Of a DNA stretch of 64,000 bases, positions 1 to 12,689 are shown piece after piece; the first letter of the stretch is position 1; each line of letters opens with the position of its first letter. The translations under genes and the position numbers were made by a program. The DNA comes from Pagrus major. Taxonomy: Eukaryota > Chordata > Actinopteri > Spariformes > Sparidae. The stretch is taken from the NCBI RefSeq assembly GCF_040436345.1, contig NC_133238.1, positions 4,023,150 to 4,087,149 on the forward strand, in the 5' to 3' direction. The notes under the pieces are model-generated. The model was not told the DNA's origin. It was given only the letters and a program-made list of their open reading frames with translations, and did not search any database.

Positions 1-861
1 GAGACTCCTCAATTCATCATCAACACTCCATTTTCTAAAATAGATGTAGCAAAAAGAACTCAAACATAGTTTTGTATTTTTAAACCCTTGTGTTTTAAAA
101 AATGCCAATAAATTTACCGTGTAACCTTGTAACCTTGTATGTTTGACACTAAAAGGGCGTAACATTTTTAATTTTTATCAAAAGATAAATATGACACGGC
201 TTGTGTACTGTGTGTTAAGCACAATAGCATTTAAGGTAATTTACTTCTGACCATAGTCAGAAGAGTCAGAGGAGGCGGGCCTGTTTGAACACTGCAGCGG
301 TGTGCGTCAACTCGCTGTCGGAGAGGAGGGAGAGCAAAAGAAGCAAAGCTGGTATCAGTATTGATACTGTGAAAAAACAGTATTGAAAAAGTTTCAAATA
401 TTCAGAATCAATATTTATTTATATTTCAGTATTTTTGACAACACTAGCCACTGGTCCAGCTGATGGTCGTCAATATGTTTTTTCTTAAGCTATCGCCACA
501 TCAGCTCTGTGATACCCAATCTTGTTTCTCATCTACACTGAGTCTTTCCCACTGGTTATTAACAGGGCACACATGTACTGTAGATGGAAAACAAAATACA
601 AAGCAGGAAGTGTATAAATCTCTGCTGTGCTGCAACATGAAACACACCTTATTAAAAGTTTGTTTGGTTGGTTAAAGTTCTAACCATCTTTGGAACAAAA
701 AGAGACTGTAGTTGACACTGTATTACCAGTGTTCATCCCCAGATTTTGTCTGAATGGCGAGTTTAAGCCAAAATTGCACATGAACAGTAGCACTCTCTGA
801 ATGGGCAAAATAGGCATGCACCAGATTCACTTTCTCTATTCTACGCTTCTCCAAAACATTA

Positions 862-1100
862 AATGGTAATTGGACTTGCATTTCTATAGTGCTTTTCCAG
901 TCTACTGACCGCTCAAAGTGCTTTACAACACTTGTCACATCACCCATTCACACACACATTTATACACTGATGGCAGAGGCTGCCATGCAAAGTGCCTACT
1001 GCTCATCAGGAGCAATTTGGGGTTCAGTATCTTGCTCAAGGATACTTTGATCTCATCTCATCTCATCTCAGTATCTTGCTCAAGGATACTTTGATGTGCC
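862..1100 (+). repeat. Dispersed teleost repeat (SINE/LINE-tail type)
   Basis: Contains phrases seen repeatedly in fish interspersed repeats: a 'tatagtgcttttccagtctactgacc' type segment, 'cactcaaagtgctttacaacac', and 'gatggcagaggctgcc' followed by 'aggagcaatttggggttcagtatcttgctcaagg'. The final segment is duplicated locally: 'agtatcttgctcaaggatac' occurs near 1027 and again near 1070, separated by a (TCTCA)n run. Non-coding; family assignment is from memory of such repeats and is approximate. Confidence 0.5.
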
Positions 1101-1221
1101 CTAAATATCAAATTTTACCACTAGATGTTGAACGTGACCCTGTTGCCCCAAAGTGGAACATAATGAAAGCCCATGAATGAAAGTGTAGCGGCACCACAAT
1201 CCGTCAGAATCACTGTGACAC

Positions 1222-2658
1222 TAGGGGTGTAACGGTATGAAAATTTCACACCACGGTAATAGTGACCAAAATTATCACGGTTATCGGTATACCGCGGTAT
1301 TTTTAAAATGTCTTCAAAATGTTGAAAAAACACTGATACACTGATAAATTGAAATAATTTCACCAAGATTTATATTTAAATAGATTTATTATAAATTAAA
1401 AGGGTTAAGGTATAAGCAGCCTGTTTTTGAAACGCGTCCTGTAATGTCTGCGTTACAGAGGTAGAATGAGATGTACTGGCAGTAGCACTCGATTGGCCAG
1501 CAGACCCTCTCTGTGAAAAAAATGAATAGAAAATGTCATTATTAATTATTACTGTCATTGTTACTTAATACTAAGGGTGCAACCAACAGATCACAAAACT
1601 CACAATCTAGATCATATCACTTTTGTGAGAAACAGGTTGGATAATTTTTTAGATCAAAACAAAAAGGATTATTGTTAAATTAATTATGAATACTCTATTT
1701 TGGCTCTTATCTCTATAGACACTTGTTATATTCACCATTTTATATTATTCTTTATATATAGTCTATTCTACAAATAATCCACAAGTATTATATATTTCTG
1801 ATATTACTTATATATATTGGCTGTCTGTCTCTGTCTGCTTGCTCGTCTGTCGTCAGTGGACTCGGTCAATCTGATTGGTCTAATGGCTGCTGAGCCACAG
1901 GTAGATGCTGCTCCGGTGAACGGAGCTGAGATGAAAGTCAGTCATCTCAGTCAGTTTGCATTCACTAACTCAGTCCACCCAGTACGTGTTTGTCTCAAAT
2001 CCTCCTCACTGCAGCTCTGCATCAATGTTTGGGGAATTATTAGGTCGACTTTAAAAAGTGAAATCTACAATTAATAAGTGGTTCAGATAACGTGCAAAAA
2101 CACGGATCAACTTCGTTCAGTTATACCACTATCTGGTCAGTTTGCATTAGTGACAACAGCAAATTAGACAGAGAAAACTCGACATACACACATCATGCAC
2201 CCCAGCTTAAGGTTAATTTACCTTGCATTCGCTTAACAGTTGAGGGTGATGGTCGCGCAAATGAGTAAGTAAATTGGATGTGTTGCCGCCCCTCGCAACA
2301 ACTTTCTTCTTGCAGCTCCTGCAGATAGGGCTGCCATCCTCGACCAGCTGTCCCTGAGCATTCTTATAATAACCAAAATACGCCCAGACTTCAGATTTGG
2401 TTCTCTTTGAAGGCGGAAAAATGCCTTGAGGGCCGCTACTATCACGTCCTCCCTCCACCATGTCTTCTTCACTACATAACAAGCACACGTTGCACGCTGC
2501 GCCTGCGTAGGGAGACTTGGATAAAGTATCTCGCGAGCTTTCCACACCGTGGTTATCGACCGCGGCGGTTACCATGGTAATTAAAACTTAAACGGTAACC
2601 TTCACCGTCGGGAATTTTACCGTGGTTTACCGTGACACCGGTAACCGTTACATCCCTA
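1222..2658 (-). mobile_element. hAT DNA transposon (non-autonomous, BED-finger relic)
   Basis: The left end reads TAGGGGTGTAACGGTAT and the right end is its near inverse, ACCGTTACATCCCTA. The ends are flanked by a perfect 8-bp target duplication TGTGACAC (1214-1221 and 2659-2666), which is diagnostic of hAT elements. Subterminal ACCGTGGT/ACCGCGGT repeats lie inside both ends. A minus-strand open frame (2213-2575) encodes a BED zinc finger. No RNase-H transposase domain or dimerisation domain is present, so the copy cannot mobilise itself. It lies in the presumed creb3l1 intron 1. Confidence 0.85.
2213..2575 (-). pseudogene. BED zinc-finger fragment of a hAT transposase
   Basis: Open frame of 120 residues. 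It contains a BED-type DNA-binding finger in the second half: aromatic W-A-Y-F-G-Y, then C-R-S-C (Cys-x2-Cys), and L-L-T-H-L-R-D-H-H (paired His). The order and spacing match ZBED/hAT transposase N-termini. In an intact element this domain binds subterminal repeats. Here the reading frame ends right after the finger with no catalytic domain, so it is a remnant rather than a host ZBED gene. Its position wholly inside the 8-bp-duplicated element supports this. Confidence 0.7.
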
Positions 2659-3689
2659 TGTGACACATTGTCTTTTTTTTTCTTTACTTGTTGCTACATT
2701 TTTGTTGTGTATGGGAAACTGCAAATGTTTTACAAAGCCTGCCTTAGGAACTATGGCTGGCTACATCTGCTACTCAATCACTTTTAAATCACTTTTAAAG
2801 ACTTATTTGTATCAAAAGGCTTTCCTATAAGGCTGTTCAAATTCTTAGGTTTATTTTTTTCTTTCTAATTACACTGTATTTTATTGCGTAAAGTAATTGC
2901 CTAGACAGCTCTGTGTGCACTGCATAACTCTTAACTCTAGTACATCACAACAAAACATAAGGAGACACCACCGTGTGGCGCTGAGCTAAGCGACTATCTG
3001 ACTCTCTAGCTCCCTCCACCTACACCTGACAATACTGGCTTCAGTTGGTTGGCATAACATCAAGTCTGACACCGTACCAGCAAAGCCGGAAACCTACCCA
3101 ACTCTAGTTTGCAGATACATTATTTTACATACATACATTTTAGTTCTTTGATTGCATTTCACTGTTTTGCCCCTATTGCATGCGTGATTGGTCCTGACCT
3201 CAAGCTACAAATGGAAACCAGAGGGTTTCCAATAGCAAAAATCTTGTCTCTTGCCTACATTTTCTGCAATCATGTGCAGATATTTGTTTCTAGATATTAC
3301 CTGAGATTTCAAATTAATGCTAATGTACCTCTGCACCGTTGATCTAAAAATTGGTCACTGTTTCAGAACAACCTCGCTATATACATTTTGTAAGTTAATA
3401 AAATATGGGGTTGGATTCTTCTTCTTCTTTCCCATGCTCCAACATGGCCAATCAAATCAGTTAATGCAGGTTTAAACTGAAAAAATACATCACCATTGTG
3501 GATTAAGTAAAAGAGTGAAACAGAAAAAAAAGGAATCTGACAAATGTGAGTTCATCGCCCCTTGGATCAGGCTTATTTTGGCAGCTACATTAGGTTTTTA
3601 TATATTATTGCTGGCCATATATAAAGACAGTAAATAACTGTAATTATTATAATTGTTTATAATTTAAATTAATCATCATGGGCGACTGA

Positions 3690-4530
3690 AAGCCAAATGA
3701 TCACTCCTAGTGCCCTATTTAAACAATCTATGGCGCATAGTCAGTCTGTGGATCAGGCGGGAGGGGTCATAAAAATTAGCATTCTGATTCACAGCGTGTA
3801 GGATGCAGGTGGGGGAAATATGTCTTTAAAGAAGAAAATATTGATGACATCTGCAGGGATCCTCCTTATCCTCCTATTTCTCCCGTAACGTGCATTTGCG
3901 AATGAGGAACAGTGGCATAAACTTCAGTGATTATTTTAAACTCCTGACTCGCCAACAGGATCGGTTAGTATTTCATGTTAATTATGTTCTGTGTTCTTCT
4001 ACACATCAAAAGCTCACACACACAGCCCAAATTCATATGGTAAAATAGTTTGGCGTGAAGCAGCAGTCCTGATAAATCCTGAGAACCTGTCTAAAAATAT
4101 TTAATACAGAAGCTAAAAGTTTAATTCTGTTTTCTCTGAAGAGTTTCCTCCTCAGCTTTTAGTTGAACTAATTAAATGCGCCACGATATTTGTTACAGTG
4201 ACATTACTGCACGTGTTGTGAACCCGCCTGTGTGGACGCATCTTAAGGTCTGAATACACTTAAATAGCAGGAAACAGACTGCGCCATTGACTTTAGACCA
4301 GCTTTTTGTTGGTCTATGGCGCAGTCACTTCCTGCTGCCTCAAGATAGCAGTGCGCCAGCAATGCACCAACACTCCCAGGGGCGCAGGTACATTTGCTAC
4401 TTACACAACCTGGGCGCTTGGTGTTAAAATGGCAACTGCGTCAGTCTGAAACTAGCAATAACACTTGCGCTGTGTGCTGTTTTCCTCAAACACATCATGA
4501 ACTTAAAATCGAGGATAGAGAAAAAAGATG
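3690..4530. repeat. Unclassified repeat with 'ATGGCGCA' hairpins
   Basis: Two related blocks, around 3720-3750 and 4280-4400, share 'ctatggcgca..gtca'. At 4283-4327 the sequence folds into an imperfect hairpin (TGCGCCAT...AGACCA against TGGTCTATGGCGCA). Text such as 'agcaatgcaccaacactccc' and 'ggcgcaggtacatttgctac' resembles a common fish repeat, but I cannot name the family or set exact ends. No coding potential. Confidence 0.35.
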
Positions 4531-6613
4531 AATTCACAGATAACCATGATGACACTGACTGTTCTGTAGTTCTCACACTTCATTCATGATTGACAGAAGG
4601 AGGCTTCTGACTCATCATCAACACCTGTGCATACAACACAACTGCAAATTATAGATTGAGCAGAGATCAAAATTAGGCCCATTCACTGCCCTAAAGACTG
4701 CATAAATGTGCCAGTCTGTCTTGCAGCTAATCAACTGTCCTTTCCCATGTCCTCAGTGGTACAGCCCAGCCTAGTGGCTTCACAGCAGAGTAGACTACTT
4801 TATTTAGAACAAAGACGGGGGGGTGTAAACCACAAGCAGACTGCTCGGCTGACTCACTGACTAGAATAAAGGTCTGCTTCAAATAACCTGCCTCGTTTAA
4901 AGACAGAAGAGAGGGAATGACACAGAGTGAAAAAAGAGGCAGTTCGTAATTGAACTGAAATAAAGTAAGAGCCCAGCTCACACTGATATTGGAATATTTA
5001 CATTTAACTGTGTAGCAGTCTGTCCACCCCGGTTCTGTGAATTAAGAGTGCAAAGCTCGGTCAAGCCTGGCATGCACAGACGGCACAGCAGTGTACTTTT
5101 GGCATTTTGTAGCTAAAGCTGCACGGCACACCAGCAGTTCACTTGGGAAAAGGGTGGGAGGAGGAGGAATACATTGTCAGACATTAGGGTCAGGTGCCAA
5201 TGCTCACTCATCACAATTAGATTTGACTATGTTTATGTACAGTCCTCCTGCCTAAACTGGGAAAAAAAAAAAACCAACAGCTTATTTGCCTAGAATAATG
5301 TCACATTTCATGTACTTATCCTTTTATTTCTTCAACTTACTTCTTCAACTAACAAGGTCATTATTGTATTGATAACCAGCATGACTCCGCTCTGCCACAT
5401 CTTGTTGTCCATTACAGCCACAGCTCTCCCTCCCCCTGAAATAAAACTGCACTGTCTCAGGTGTTACTGGAGACGATACACAGCTGTTGTCCCCCGTAAC
5501 CTGTTGTTTTTGGACAAGGATATTGAGAGAGGTTTGGTGATGTCAGGTGGTTATAAAGGCAGCTGGCTGATGCAGAGAGGATGGAGAGCTTTAATTGTCT
5601 GCTGATTATTCATGCAACAGTTGAACTGTATGTACCCTATGTCTCAAATATGTCACCTCAGGAGACTTTTACAACACTGAGTTATGCGCACGAGAATAGT
5701 GTGTGTGATTTCTGTGCAGAAGCACTGAGCTGGGTGGAAAATATTTAATCAGGGTATCCACAGTAAGTATTTGAGAAGTGGAGCAAGTGAAATTATGCCA
5801 TTTTACTGTGAGGGTTCTGTAATCTGTAAGAATTGGCAATCTGTAGTCATTCCTCAAACTAATAGACAGCAGCATATAACCAGTGTAACTGCTAACTGCT
5901 TCAAACTGTAGCTGCTGTTAGCTTGTTCGCTCAGTTAGCCTATGGGTTAGCGTTCTGCCTGGGAGCTTGGCGAATCATGGGAGTGTTGGTATTGTTTGCT
6001 AACGGAAGACATTTGGACTCTCAAGGGGTGGAGATATTTAGGCCCAAGGTGGGAGGGACCCAGCAGGGAATGCTGGCATGGAGCAAATGATTGCTATCGC
6101 CTCTTGAGGTACAAAGTGGTATTATGAGACAGGACAGGCCAGGGCACGTTGGTTAGCATGCTAACTTAAGTAGACAAATCTGCAACGTAATACATAGATG
6201 TCCTATGCATAACATCAAATCTGTTATTTCTTCACACTCTGTTGATAACTTTGTAAAATTTGTTATCTTAAAATGTTCTCATATTGCACCTATAAATGAA
6301 TTTATTATCACAGGAGTTGACAATTAATTTTCTGTAAGACAAATAATCAGTTAATTGACTTAAACAAGACTTGAGTTACAGCAATCAAGGCATTTCTTAT
6401 TGTCTAAGCTAATTGGGAGTTAATCAAGAAAAATGCCTTAATTCTAATTAAGGTTTAATTATGACAAACACTCTAAGAGTTCATTGAAACCTAATTAGGA
6501 ACAATGTGGCCAACGCATTTGCTCAACACTTTTCAATTAATAGTCTCACACATACACACCAGCTGTGCACAAGCCAGATACTGTTCAGGGCATGCCCCGT
6601 CACACACACGCGT

Positions 6614-6614
<1 letters not shown>

Positions 6615-6659
<45 letters not shown>
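6615..6659. repeat. (CA)n microsatellite
   Basis: Uninterrupted CA dinucleotide run of about 22 units, preceded by a short imperfect CACACGCGTG block. Open frames crossing it are low-complexity artefacts. Confidence 0.97.
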
Positions 6660-6660
<1 letters not shown>

Positions 6661-7040
6661 ATTCAACATTCATAGTCAGGTGTGCTGCTGAGAACTGCAA
6701 AACCTGCACACACAAGTTAACGAGTAACTCGCCGGCTTATGATGTTGTTCCCAGTTTCACATATTGGTTTACATTATCAGGCACACTCATACGCACGAGC
6801 CCCGGATGTCAGTCAGGATCTAACTACACCGCCCTCCTGAGGTCCGGCTCCGGGCGGAACAGACAGATGTGCGTTTGATTTAAGGGACTTAAATGCACAC
6901 AGCTGACTTCCAGCAGAGAGTTACAGCACGACTGGATAGTTTATACTAATGAATATGTACACTGTGAATTCACACAGGTGACAACAATGAGAAGCTACGG
7001 AAAGTCCGGCTAATGTAATACTATATACCCGAGAACTCAC

Positions 7041-7151
7041 CACATTAGTAAGGAAATCTCCATCGCTGAGTTCCTCCAGGTCCAACAGGTTGGTTCCTCC
7101 GGACGGATAGAGTTTCTCTGCTGTCAAACTGTCCAAGATAGACTCCATCAT
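7041..7151 (-). CDS. creb3l1: creb3l1 coding exon 1 (partial gene)
   Basis: First coding exon of a CREB3-family, ER-anchored bZIP transcription factor (OASIS/CREB3L1), which is cleaved in the Golgi to release a nuclear activator. The 37 codons read M-M-E-S-I-L-D-S-L-T-A-E-K-L-Y-P-S-G and later L-D-L-E-E-L-S-D-G-D-F-L-T-N. These align position by position with the start of vertebrate CREB3L1 (acidic, LDL..L...DFL.N activation-domain start). The exon ends at a GTGAGT donor in phase 0, as in the human gene. Two ATGs are adjacent (7149-7151 and 7146-7148); the second gives the M-E/D start usual in the family. Exons for the rest of the activation domain, the bZIP and the membrane segment were not found at lower coordinates, so intron 1 probably runs past the left edge. 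CREB3L2 is less similar over this exon. Confidence 0.8.
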
Positions 7152-7620
7152 GATTGTCTGTGTCTGTTTACAGCTAACTGGACGGATGGCCAGTAGCTAT
7201 CTGGACTGGCGGTGAACGCAAATCTTAAAAGGAACTCATTTAAACGAAGCTGTCGCGTGCTGTGTTTATACTCGGCGTTACTTAAAAGCTTGTATACAAA
7301 CCGACCTGGGTTCAGCTGCTGATTTCTTTTAGTGACAAACTTGTACAATGTCGAAAATTTACATCCTTCTACAGCTGTGGAGAAGACGTCTCTATCCATC
7401 CAGCTGTATGCGTGCAGCACTGCGTCCTTCTTCGCGTGCGCTGTCTCCCCCTCGCGCCAATGAATATTCAGTAAAGCCCCGCCCAGTGGCGTCAAATAAC
7501 TTGCACGCCCAAAACAAAATATAAAACTATCCAATTTAGAGCAAATGCTATCTTTCAAATATAGCACTATTGTCAACAGCTGTGGAAAGTAACTACACAC
7601 TGTCACGACCGGCTCAAAGC
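7152..7620 (-). promoter_or_regulatory. creb3l1 5'UTR and proximal promoter (inferred)
   Basis: Sequence immediately upstream of the creb3l1 start codon on the minus strand. It is relatively GC- and CpG-richer than its surroundings around 7370-7500, holds no other coding homology, and is followed at about 7600 by what looks like repeat DNA. No clear TATA box was identified. The transcription start cannot be fixed from sequence alone. Confidence 0.35.
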
Positions 7621-8009
7621 CATGACAAATGTGGCGAATGTGGTGGGAGATAACGCGAGAGGTAAACTGTGCTTAACTCAAAGGATCAATAATGCTGTGA
7701 GGTGTGGCAGTCAGTTAGTCAGTAGTAGCGTGTGTCCATGAGTGAAGAATAGTGTGTCTTGTGTTGTGTGGTTTAAAGGAGCAAACCAAGAAAAAAGCTG
7801 GGGCAGTCTGGAGCAGAGTCTCCCTCTGTGCCTGTGTCTTCCTCAGGGGAAAAAGTGTAGTGTGCTCTTTGAGCATTGGGGACACCAGGCCCAGGTCCTC
7901 CCAATGAGCAATGAGCCCACCACACCCACCAGCACATGCAACAAAGAACAAACAACAACAAGCAGCCTGCCCAGTAGCCGAAAGAGGCAGGGCATCACAG
8001 CACATTTAT

Positions 8010-8130
8010 TAGGCTATAATTATGTACAGTTTTAGGTACTTGTACTATTGTATTTCTGTTATATATATAACTTTATAGGCCTACTTCTACTTCACTACAT
8101 TTCAGACAGAAATAGTGTACCCTACTTTAG
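8010..8130. repeat. hAT (Tol2-like) fragment
   Basis: Phrases 'ttaggtacttgtactattgt', 'cctacttctacttcactaca' and 'tttcagacagaaatagtgta' resemble the 'tacttgtactgtatttctacttcagta' interior of Tol2-related hAT MITEs in fish. No inverted ends or target duplication could be set, so this is a partial copy. Confidence 0.4.
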
Positions 8131-9209
8131 ACTCTACATGTACGTTATTCGTAATGATAACTGAAAAGCAGCACCTCAACAAACTTCAACAGTAAAATGC
8201 TGCTTACACTGTGATGCTTTTGTGATTAGGGCCTTTTTCACATTCTGACATGAAACAGCAGCCTAGGGCCTTCTGCTCTATAGGTACAGGGCCCTAGGCC
8301 CTAGGCGAACACAAGTGTTACTAAGCACATTAATTAAGACCCTGTACCTATAGAACAGAAGCCCAGAGATCCCAAATTGATGTGAAGATATGTTGTTTAC
8401 AGTCTCTTTAAAGCCGAAATCATCACTATGCTGCTGAGCTAAAAGCGTTAGGGCACACCCTGTCTTAAGTGGGTGCACAGATTACGCCCAACAAGCCATA
8501 TAGAGCCATTTTTATGTTTGTAGGTTTTAGGTTTTTTCTGGGTGTTATTTTATTTATTAAAACAATTCCCCATCCACTTCAGTAGGAGAATGCTGCAATG
8601 CTGTTTTGTTGTGAAGCTCCAGAAATGTTTTGTGAACTAAAAAACTTTACCCAATCTTCCATTAGCATGAATGCATGAATTTTCATTTGTGGGTGACCTA
8701 TTCCTTTAAGGCCCTGTACAAAACAACACTTCCATTGATGTCCTTAACACCTGTGTTTACACACTATTTCATGTCAAATTGGCTCCTGTGAAACACTATG
8801 TATACTATAAAATAGTAGCTATGATGTTCTGATTGGGGCCGTTTTGCATATTGACTACTGGCACATGAAGATGCAGTGATAGCTCCTCCAAATTATGCAA
8901 CAATGTTTTTTTTTAACTTTCATCATCGTTGGAGAAGAACACTTTGACTTTGAGACCATCACGGCCCATGGCGTCTTTCGAACATCCAACCCGACTGGCT
9001 GGACCACTCGACGAAGGAAGAGAGTCGGATAAGAGCCATGCTAATCCAGTTTGGTTTAATGCTACTCCTGGCTAATGTCTGATTGCAGGAAAAGGAAATG
9101 GATATTAATGGGACTCAGGCTGGCAAAATAACATAAAATCAGACTGTTGTGCCCACAGAAACCTGTCTCCAACACAACATCTAGGATCAAGCTGTTTCAC
9201 TCATCCAGT

Positions 9210-9620
9210 TAGTGTTGTAGTCAAGACCGCACCAACCGAGACCAAGACATTATAGAGACCAGAGAGTACCGAGACCGAGACAAGACCAAGACCATATATA
9301 TCAAAGGAAAATCATAACAAAACATCAAAATGTGAGTTTTATTTTAATAGCTGGGGGAAATCTTTACACTACCAATGACTTGAAGTTATTAGCTGTTTTT
9401 GAGAGGGTCTTTTTTCACTCTTATCAGTAAGGCATGGACAAAAAGCCTATCAGCAGTGGTCTTGACCAGTCTCATTCAAAAAACCCGAGTCCGCCCAGTC
9501 CGAGACCGAGAGAAGACCGAGTAAAAATGCCCTCGATTCCAAGACAAGACCAAGAACCTCAAAAAAATGGTCTTGAGACCGGTCTCGAGACCAAGACCGA
9601 TCTTGAGTACTACAACACTA
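9210..9620. mobile_element. hAT MITE with GAGACC-rich interior
   Basis: Terminal inverted repeats TAGTGTTGTAGTC and (inverse) ...TACTACAACACTA bound a 411-bp element. It is flanked by a perfect 8-bp duplication CATCCAGT (9202-9209 and 9621-9628), as hAT insertions make. Both subterminal zones carry many copies of GAGACCGAGACC/GACCAAGACC-type hexamers, like the clustered transposase-binding motifs of other hAT elements. The single open frame inside (9434-9733) runs out of the element and matches no protein. Confidence 0.85.
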
Positions 9621-9628
9621 CATCCAGT

Positions 9629-11449
9629 GGACCGTGTTTTGAGCCGACAGAGTGCAGGACTACAGTTGCACAAGGAGAGGTGGACGCTGAGTTTATAACA
9701 TTGATGCTTGGTGCTCACACACAGTCAAAGTAGATGGACAGTGTTTCCCAGATGTCGAACTTCTATGTTCTGTAACTTGAAGAAAGAAGGAGTTAACAAA
9801 CTTGCATTCCGTTTGAGTTCCACTTGAGCTTTTCTTGCTATGACAAGTCCAAATGTCAATGAAAGGGTCCATCAGCAGGCACGGTAGATGTTAACCAGAG
9901 TGCAGGGGGTGTGATATTATGCCCTTTGGGTGAGAGGTAGTCATTGCAAATTAAATTATTTGAATGTATTTATTTCAGGATGGATATAAGACAAACTTTT
10001 TAATTAGATTGTAAAACATTTTTATTACTATACAAGGGAAAAATAAAGAATGTGTGTTTGTATGTGAAAGAAGACAGGTGACTGTTCTGACACCCCAAGA
10101 TACCGCCTGCAGCTACAACACACACTCATTTAAAAAGTGCAAATGAAACAGATATTTCTTTGTCGTCCATGATTGCTGAGGCTGTCTCATTACTTCCCCC
10201 TCATTCTCCCTCAGATTGTTTCTCCTCAGAGAGATTGAAACTCAGAGGAGCGAGAGAAACACTGTCCATTGTGTAGCAGCTATCATAGGTTCCTGTGTGT
10301 GCACTCGAGCTCTGACCTGTTACATAATCTGGGTAGATTTCAGTGAAAGGGGCATATTAGAAGGACATTTCCAAGTGTTATTTACTCACAGACTGAAATA
10401 GATAATGGTACTGAATACCTCCAAAATACCTACAGGACTAATGACATTCCCACCAATCTCTCATGTGGTTTGTTGTTACAATTTACTTCCAAAATGTTAG
10501 CAAGCTAACATGCTAAACAAAGATAGTTACCATGGTAGACATTACACTTGCTAAACATTAGCATGTTAGTATCGTGTGAGTATTCTAGCATTTAGCTCAA
10601 AGCAATGCTGTGTCAGGACATTTCAATCAAATATTTTTTAAAAATAAGAAGACGATTGCATGTGGAGTTCTTCATGGCTCCGTTTCCCAGTTCTCCAATA
10701 TTTGTATTTTACTTAGAGGTGTGGACTCAAGCCATGACTTGAACTGGGTCCAGACTGGAATTACATGGTTGATAACTTCAGACTTAACAAAATCAGAACA
10801 GACCAACTTCTTTTTTTTGACAAAAATCACTGATGATGACTTATTTCCGACTTGAATGAATGAATCCCCTTCACAAAGCCATAGAGAAGAATGTAATTTG
10901 AAAAAAGGGCACAAACTGAGGCTACATGATATTTTCATGTATCCCTTTGTCATACTTGAGTTCAGTGATTCACATCAATTATTTGTGTCTATGTGATATG
11001 GTCCCAAACAATGTTTACTTGCTGTTATGCAATGATCTCCTGTTACTCTATTTCCACCTCACTTCTACTTATCCCCTTCCTGTTTTTTTATTTTTCTGTC
11101 TTTTCTGTATCACTCATTCCTCTTTTCTGTGCTTTCACCCCTCCTCATATTTCTTTTTCATTTCTCCATCTAGTTATCAGTTTATGGAGGTGTCCCACCC
11201 CCAAGGGACAGTGTGTCTGTTTTCTCTCACACACATTGGTGTTGTATAATTGTGGTGACCTTCCATTGTCTACAGTAATTATGTCCTTAATCTAGCTAAT
11301 TCTAATTCACAGTGGAGTAATGTTTTGATGAGGCAACCAGTATTTTGTTTGTATTGCTGGTTTTACCAGCACCAGAACAGGGGTGACACACACAATTGGA
11401 GTTGGAGGCGGTAATTTGCCAGTTAAAGTTTCCAATATCTAGGATTTAA
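9629..11449. other. Intergenic DNA, no feature recognised
   Basis: AT-rich unique-looking sequence. The open frames here (for example around 10672-10953 and 10926-11249) have low-complexity or hydrophobic pyrimidine-derived translations and no recognisable domain. Confidence 0.4.
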
Positions 11450-12250
11450 TTGTATCCAAATTAAAACTTTATTACAGACTCAAGGTCCAGAAAAAATACC
11501 AGACATTCCATAAAATAAACTAAATACAAAATCACAATAGGAATAAATATACATATACATAAATATACTTTAGTGTCTTGCAAAGAGACAGCTGGACCAG
11601 TGCCTCCAAAACTGGGATTGGTAGTGAGTAGTGCTAAACCTTATGATTGATAAAACCAAGATAATTTCATGTTCTGAGACATTTAGTTGGCAAATAAATG
11701 TAAACTGTTCTTAAAACAGCTTGGTAAGTATTGACTCCTGCAGCAACAAACATTTCATGCATTATTCCATTTAGGTCTCTTAAGAAAATATTCTCAAGAC
11801 ATCATTATAAGCTACATGAAATCTCTGTGAGCTTGCTTTTCCGTAGTTTGACCACAAGTGTGCAGTATAAAGTGGTGTACAGTATGCTCCAGAGAGATCT
11901 TAACTCCATCTGTACACATACTAAACTTGCATGACAGTATTTTTGCTTGGACATACCTCTTGTGGGATTGCCTATTAATGTTATCATCATCTGTCATTTG
12001 TTCTGTAATAAAATGTCCAAGATACTTAACCTTATTAATGACCTCAAGATTATTATCAGAAAATTTGAAGTCAGGAAATTTTTTGACATTTGTCTTCTTT
12101 GGTTCTATGGTAAAGAAAACACTCTTACAGGCATTGTACTTGATATCATGTTCAACACCATACACACACTCTTACTATACATACAGTATAGTAAGTAGCT
12201 ACTGGAGACCAGTGCTACTTAAGGACCACAAGATCATCTGCATACATAAT
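11450..12250 (-). mobile_element. LINE fragment, reverse transcriptase C-terminal half
   Basis: Read on the minus strand, 12221-12244 encodes Y-A-D-D-L-V-V-L-K, the reverse-transcriptase catalytic box. A frame at 11812-12165 follows with G-x-E-H-D-I-K-Y-N-A-x-K-S, V-K-Y-L-G-H-F-I-T and H-K-R-Y-V-Q-A-K-I, as in the thumb region of fish non-LTR retrotransposons. The lower-coordinate end is A/T rich, as expected of the 3' tail. Upstream ORF sequence is missing, so this is a 5'-truncated dead copy. Confidence 0.7.
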
Positions 12251-12689
12251 ATGGTTCAACATAGTACTGCCAATCATGTAACCAGTATTAAAGGTTTTCA
12301 GTGGCTTGGACTGATCATCAATATATACATTAAAAAGAACCGGTATGTACCTGCAGATTGCAACCAAGTGGACACCACTCCAATCACCCTCCCTTTTTCA
12401 AGCTTAGGTTATAATTATTGCTCAAAATATTAGTATTAGTATGGCATTAATAAAAGGTTATTATGCAGACTATTGTTGATCCCTCAACCAGCGATATGAC
12501 CTCATAGTCAGTACAATGAGACAGTGAAACATTTTACTGATCAGGCAAGAGTGGGTCTATTAACATACATATTAATTCAGGGGAAATAATTAATTTTAAT
12601 TTAAGTAAAGCGTTAGCAAAATCGGAATGCGTTCAGTGACCGGACTTTGTAATCAAACATTTATTTGCTTATCGTGTAAAAGCCTGCAA

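Noticed and set aside
6504-6878. Open frames across the CA repeat (His-Thr and Cys-Val runs on both strands)
   Set aside because: Translation of a dinucleotide repeat in every frame; no domain and no splice context.
11858-12433. 191-residue plus-strand frame
   Set aside because: Antisense shadow of the LINE reverse-transcriptase remnant whose Y-A-D-D box reads on the minus strand.
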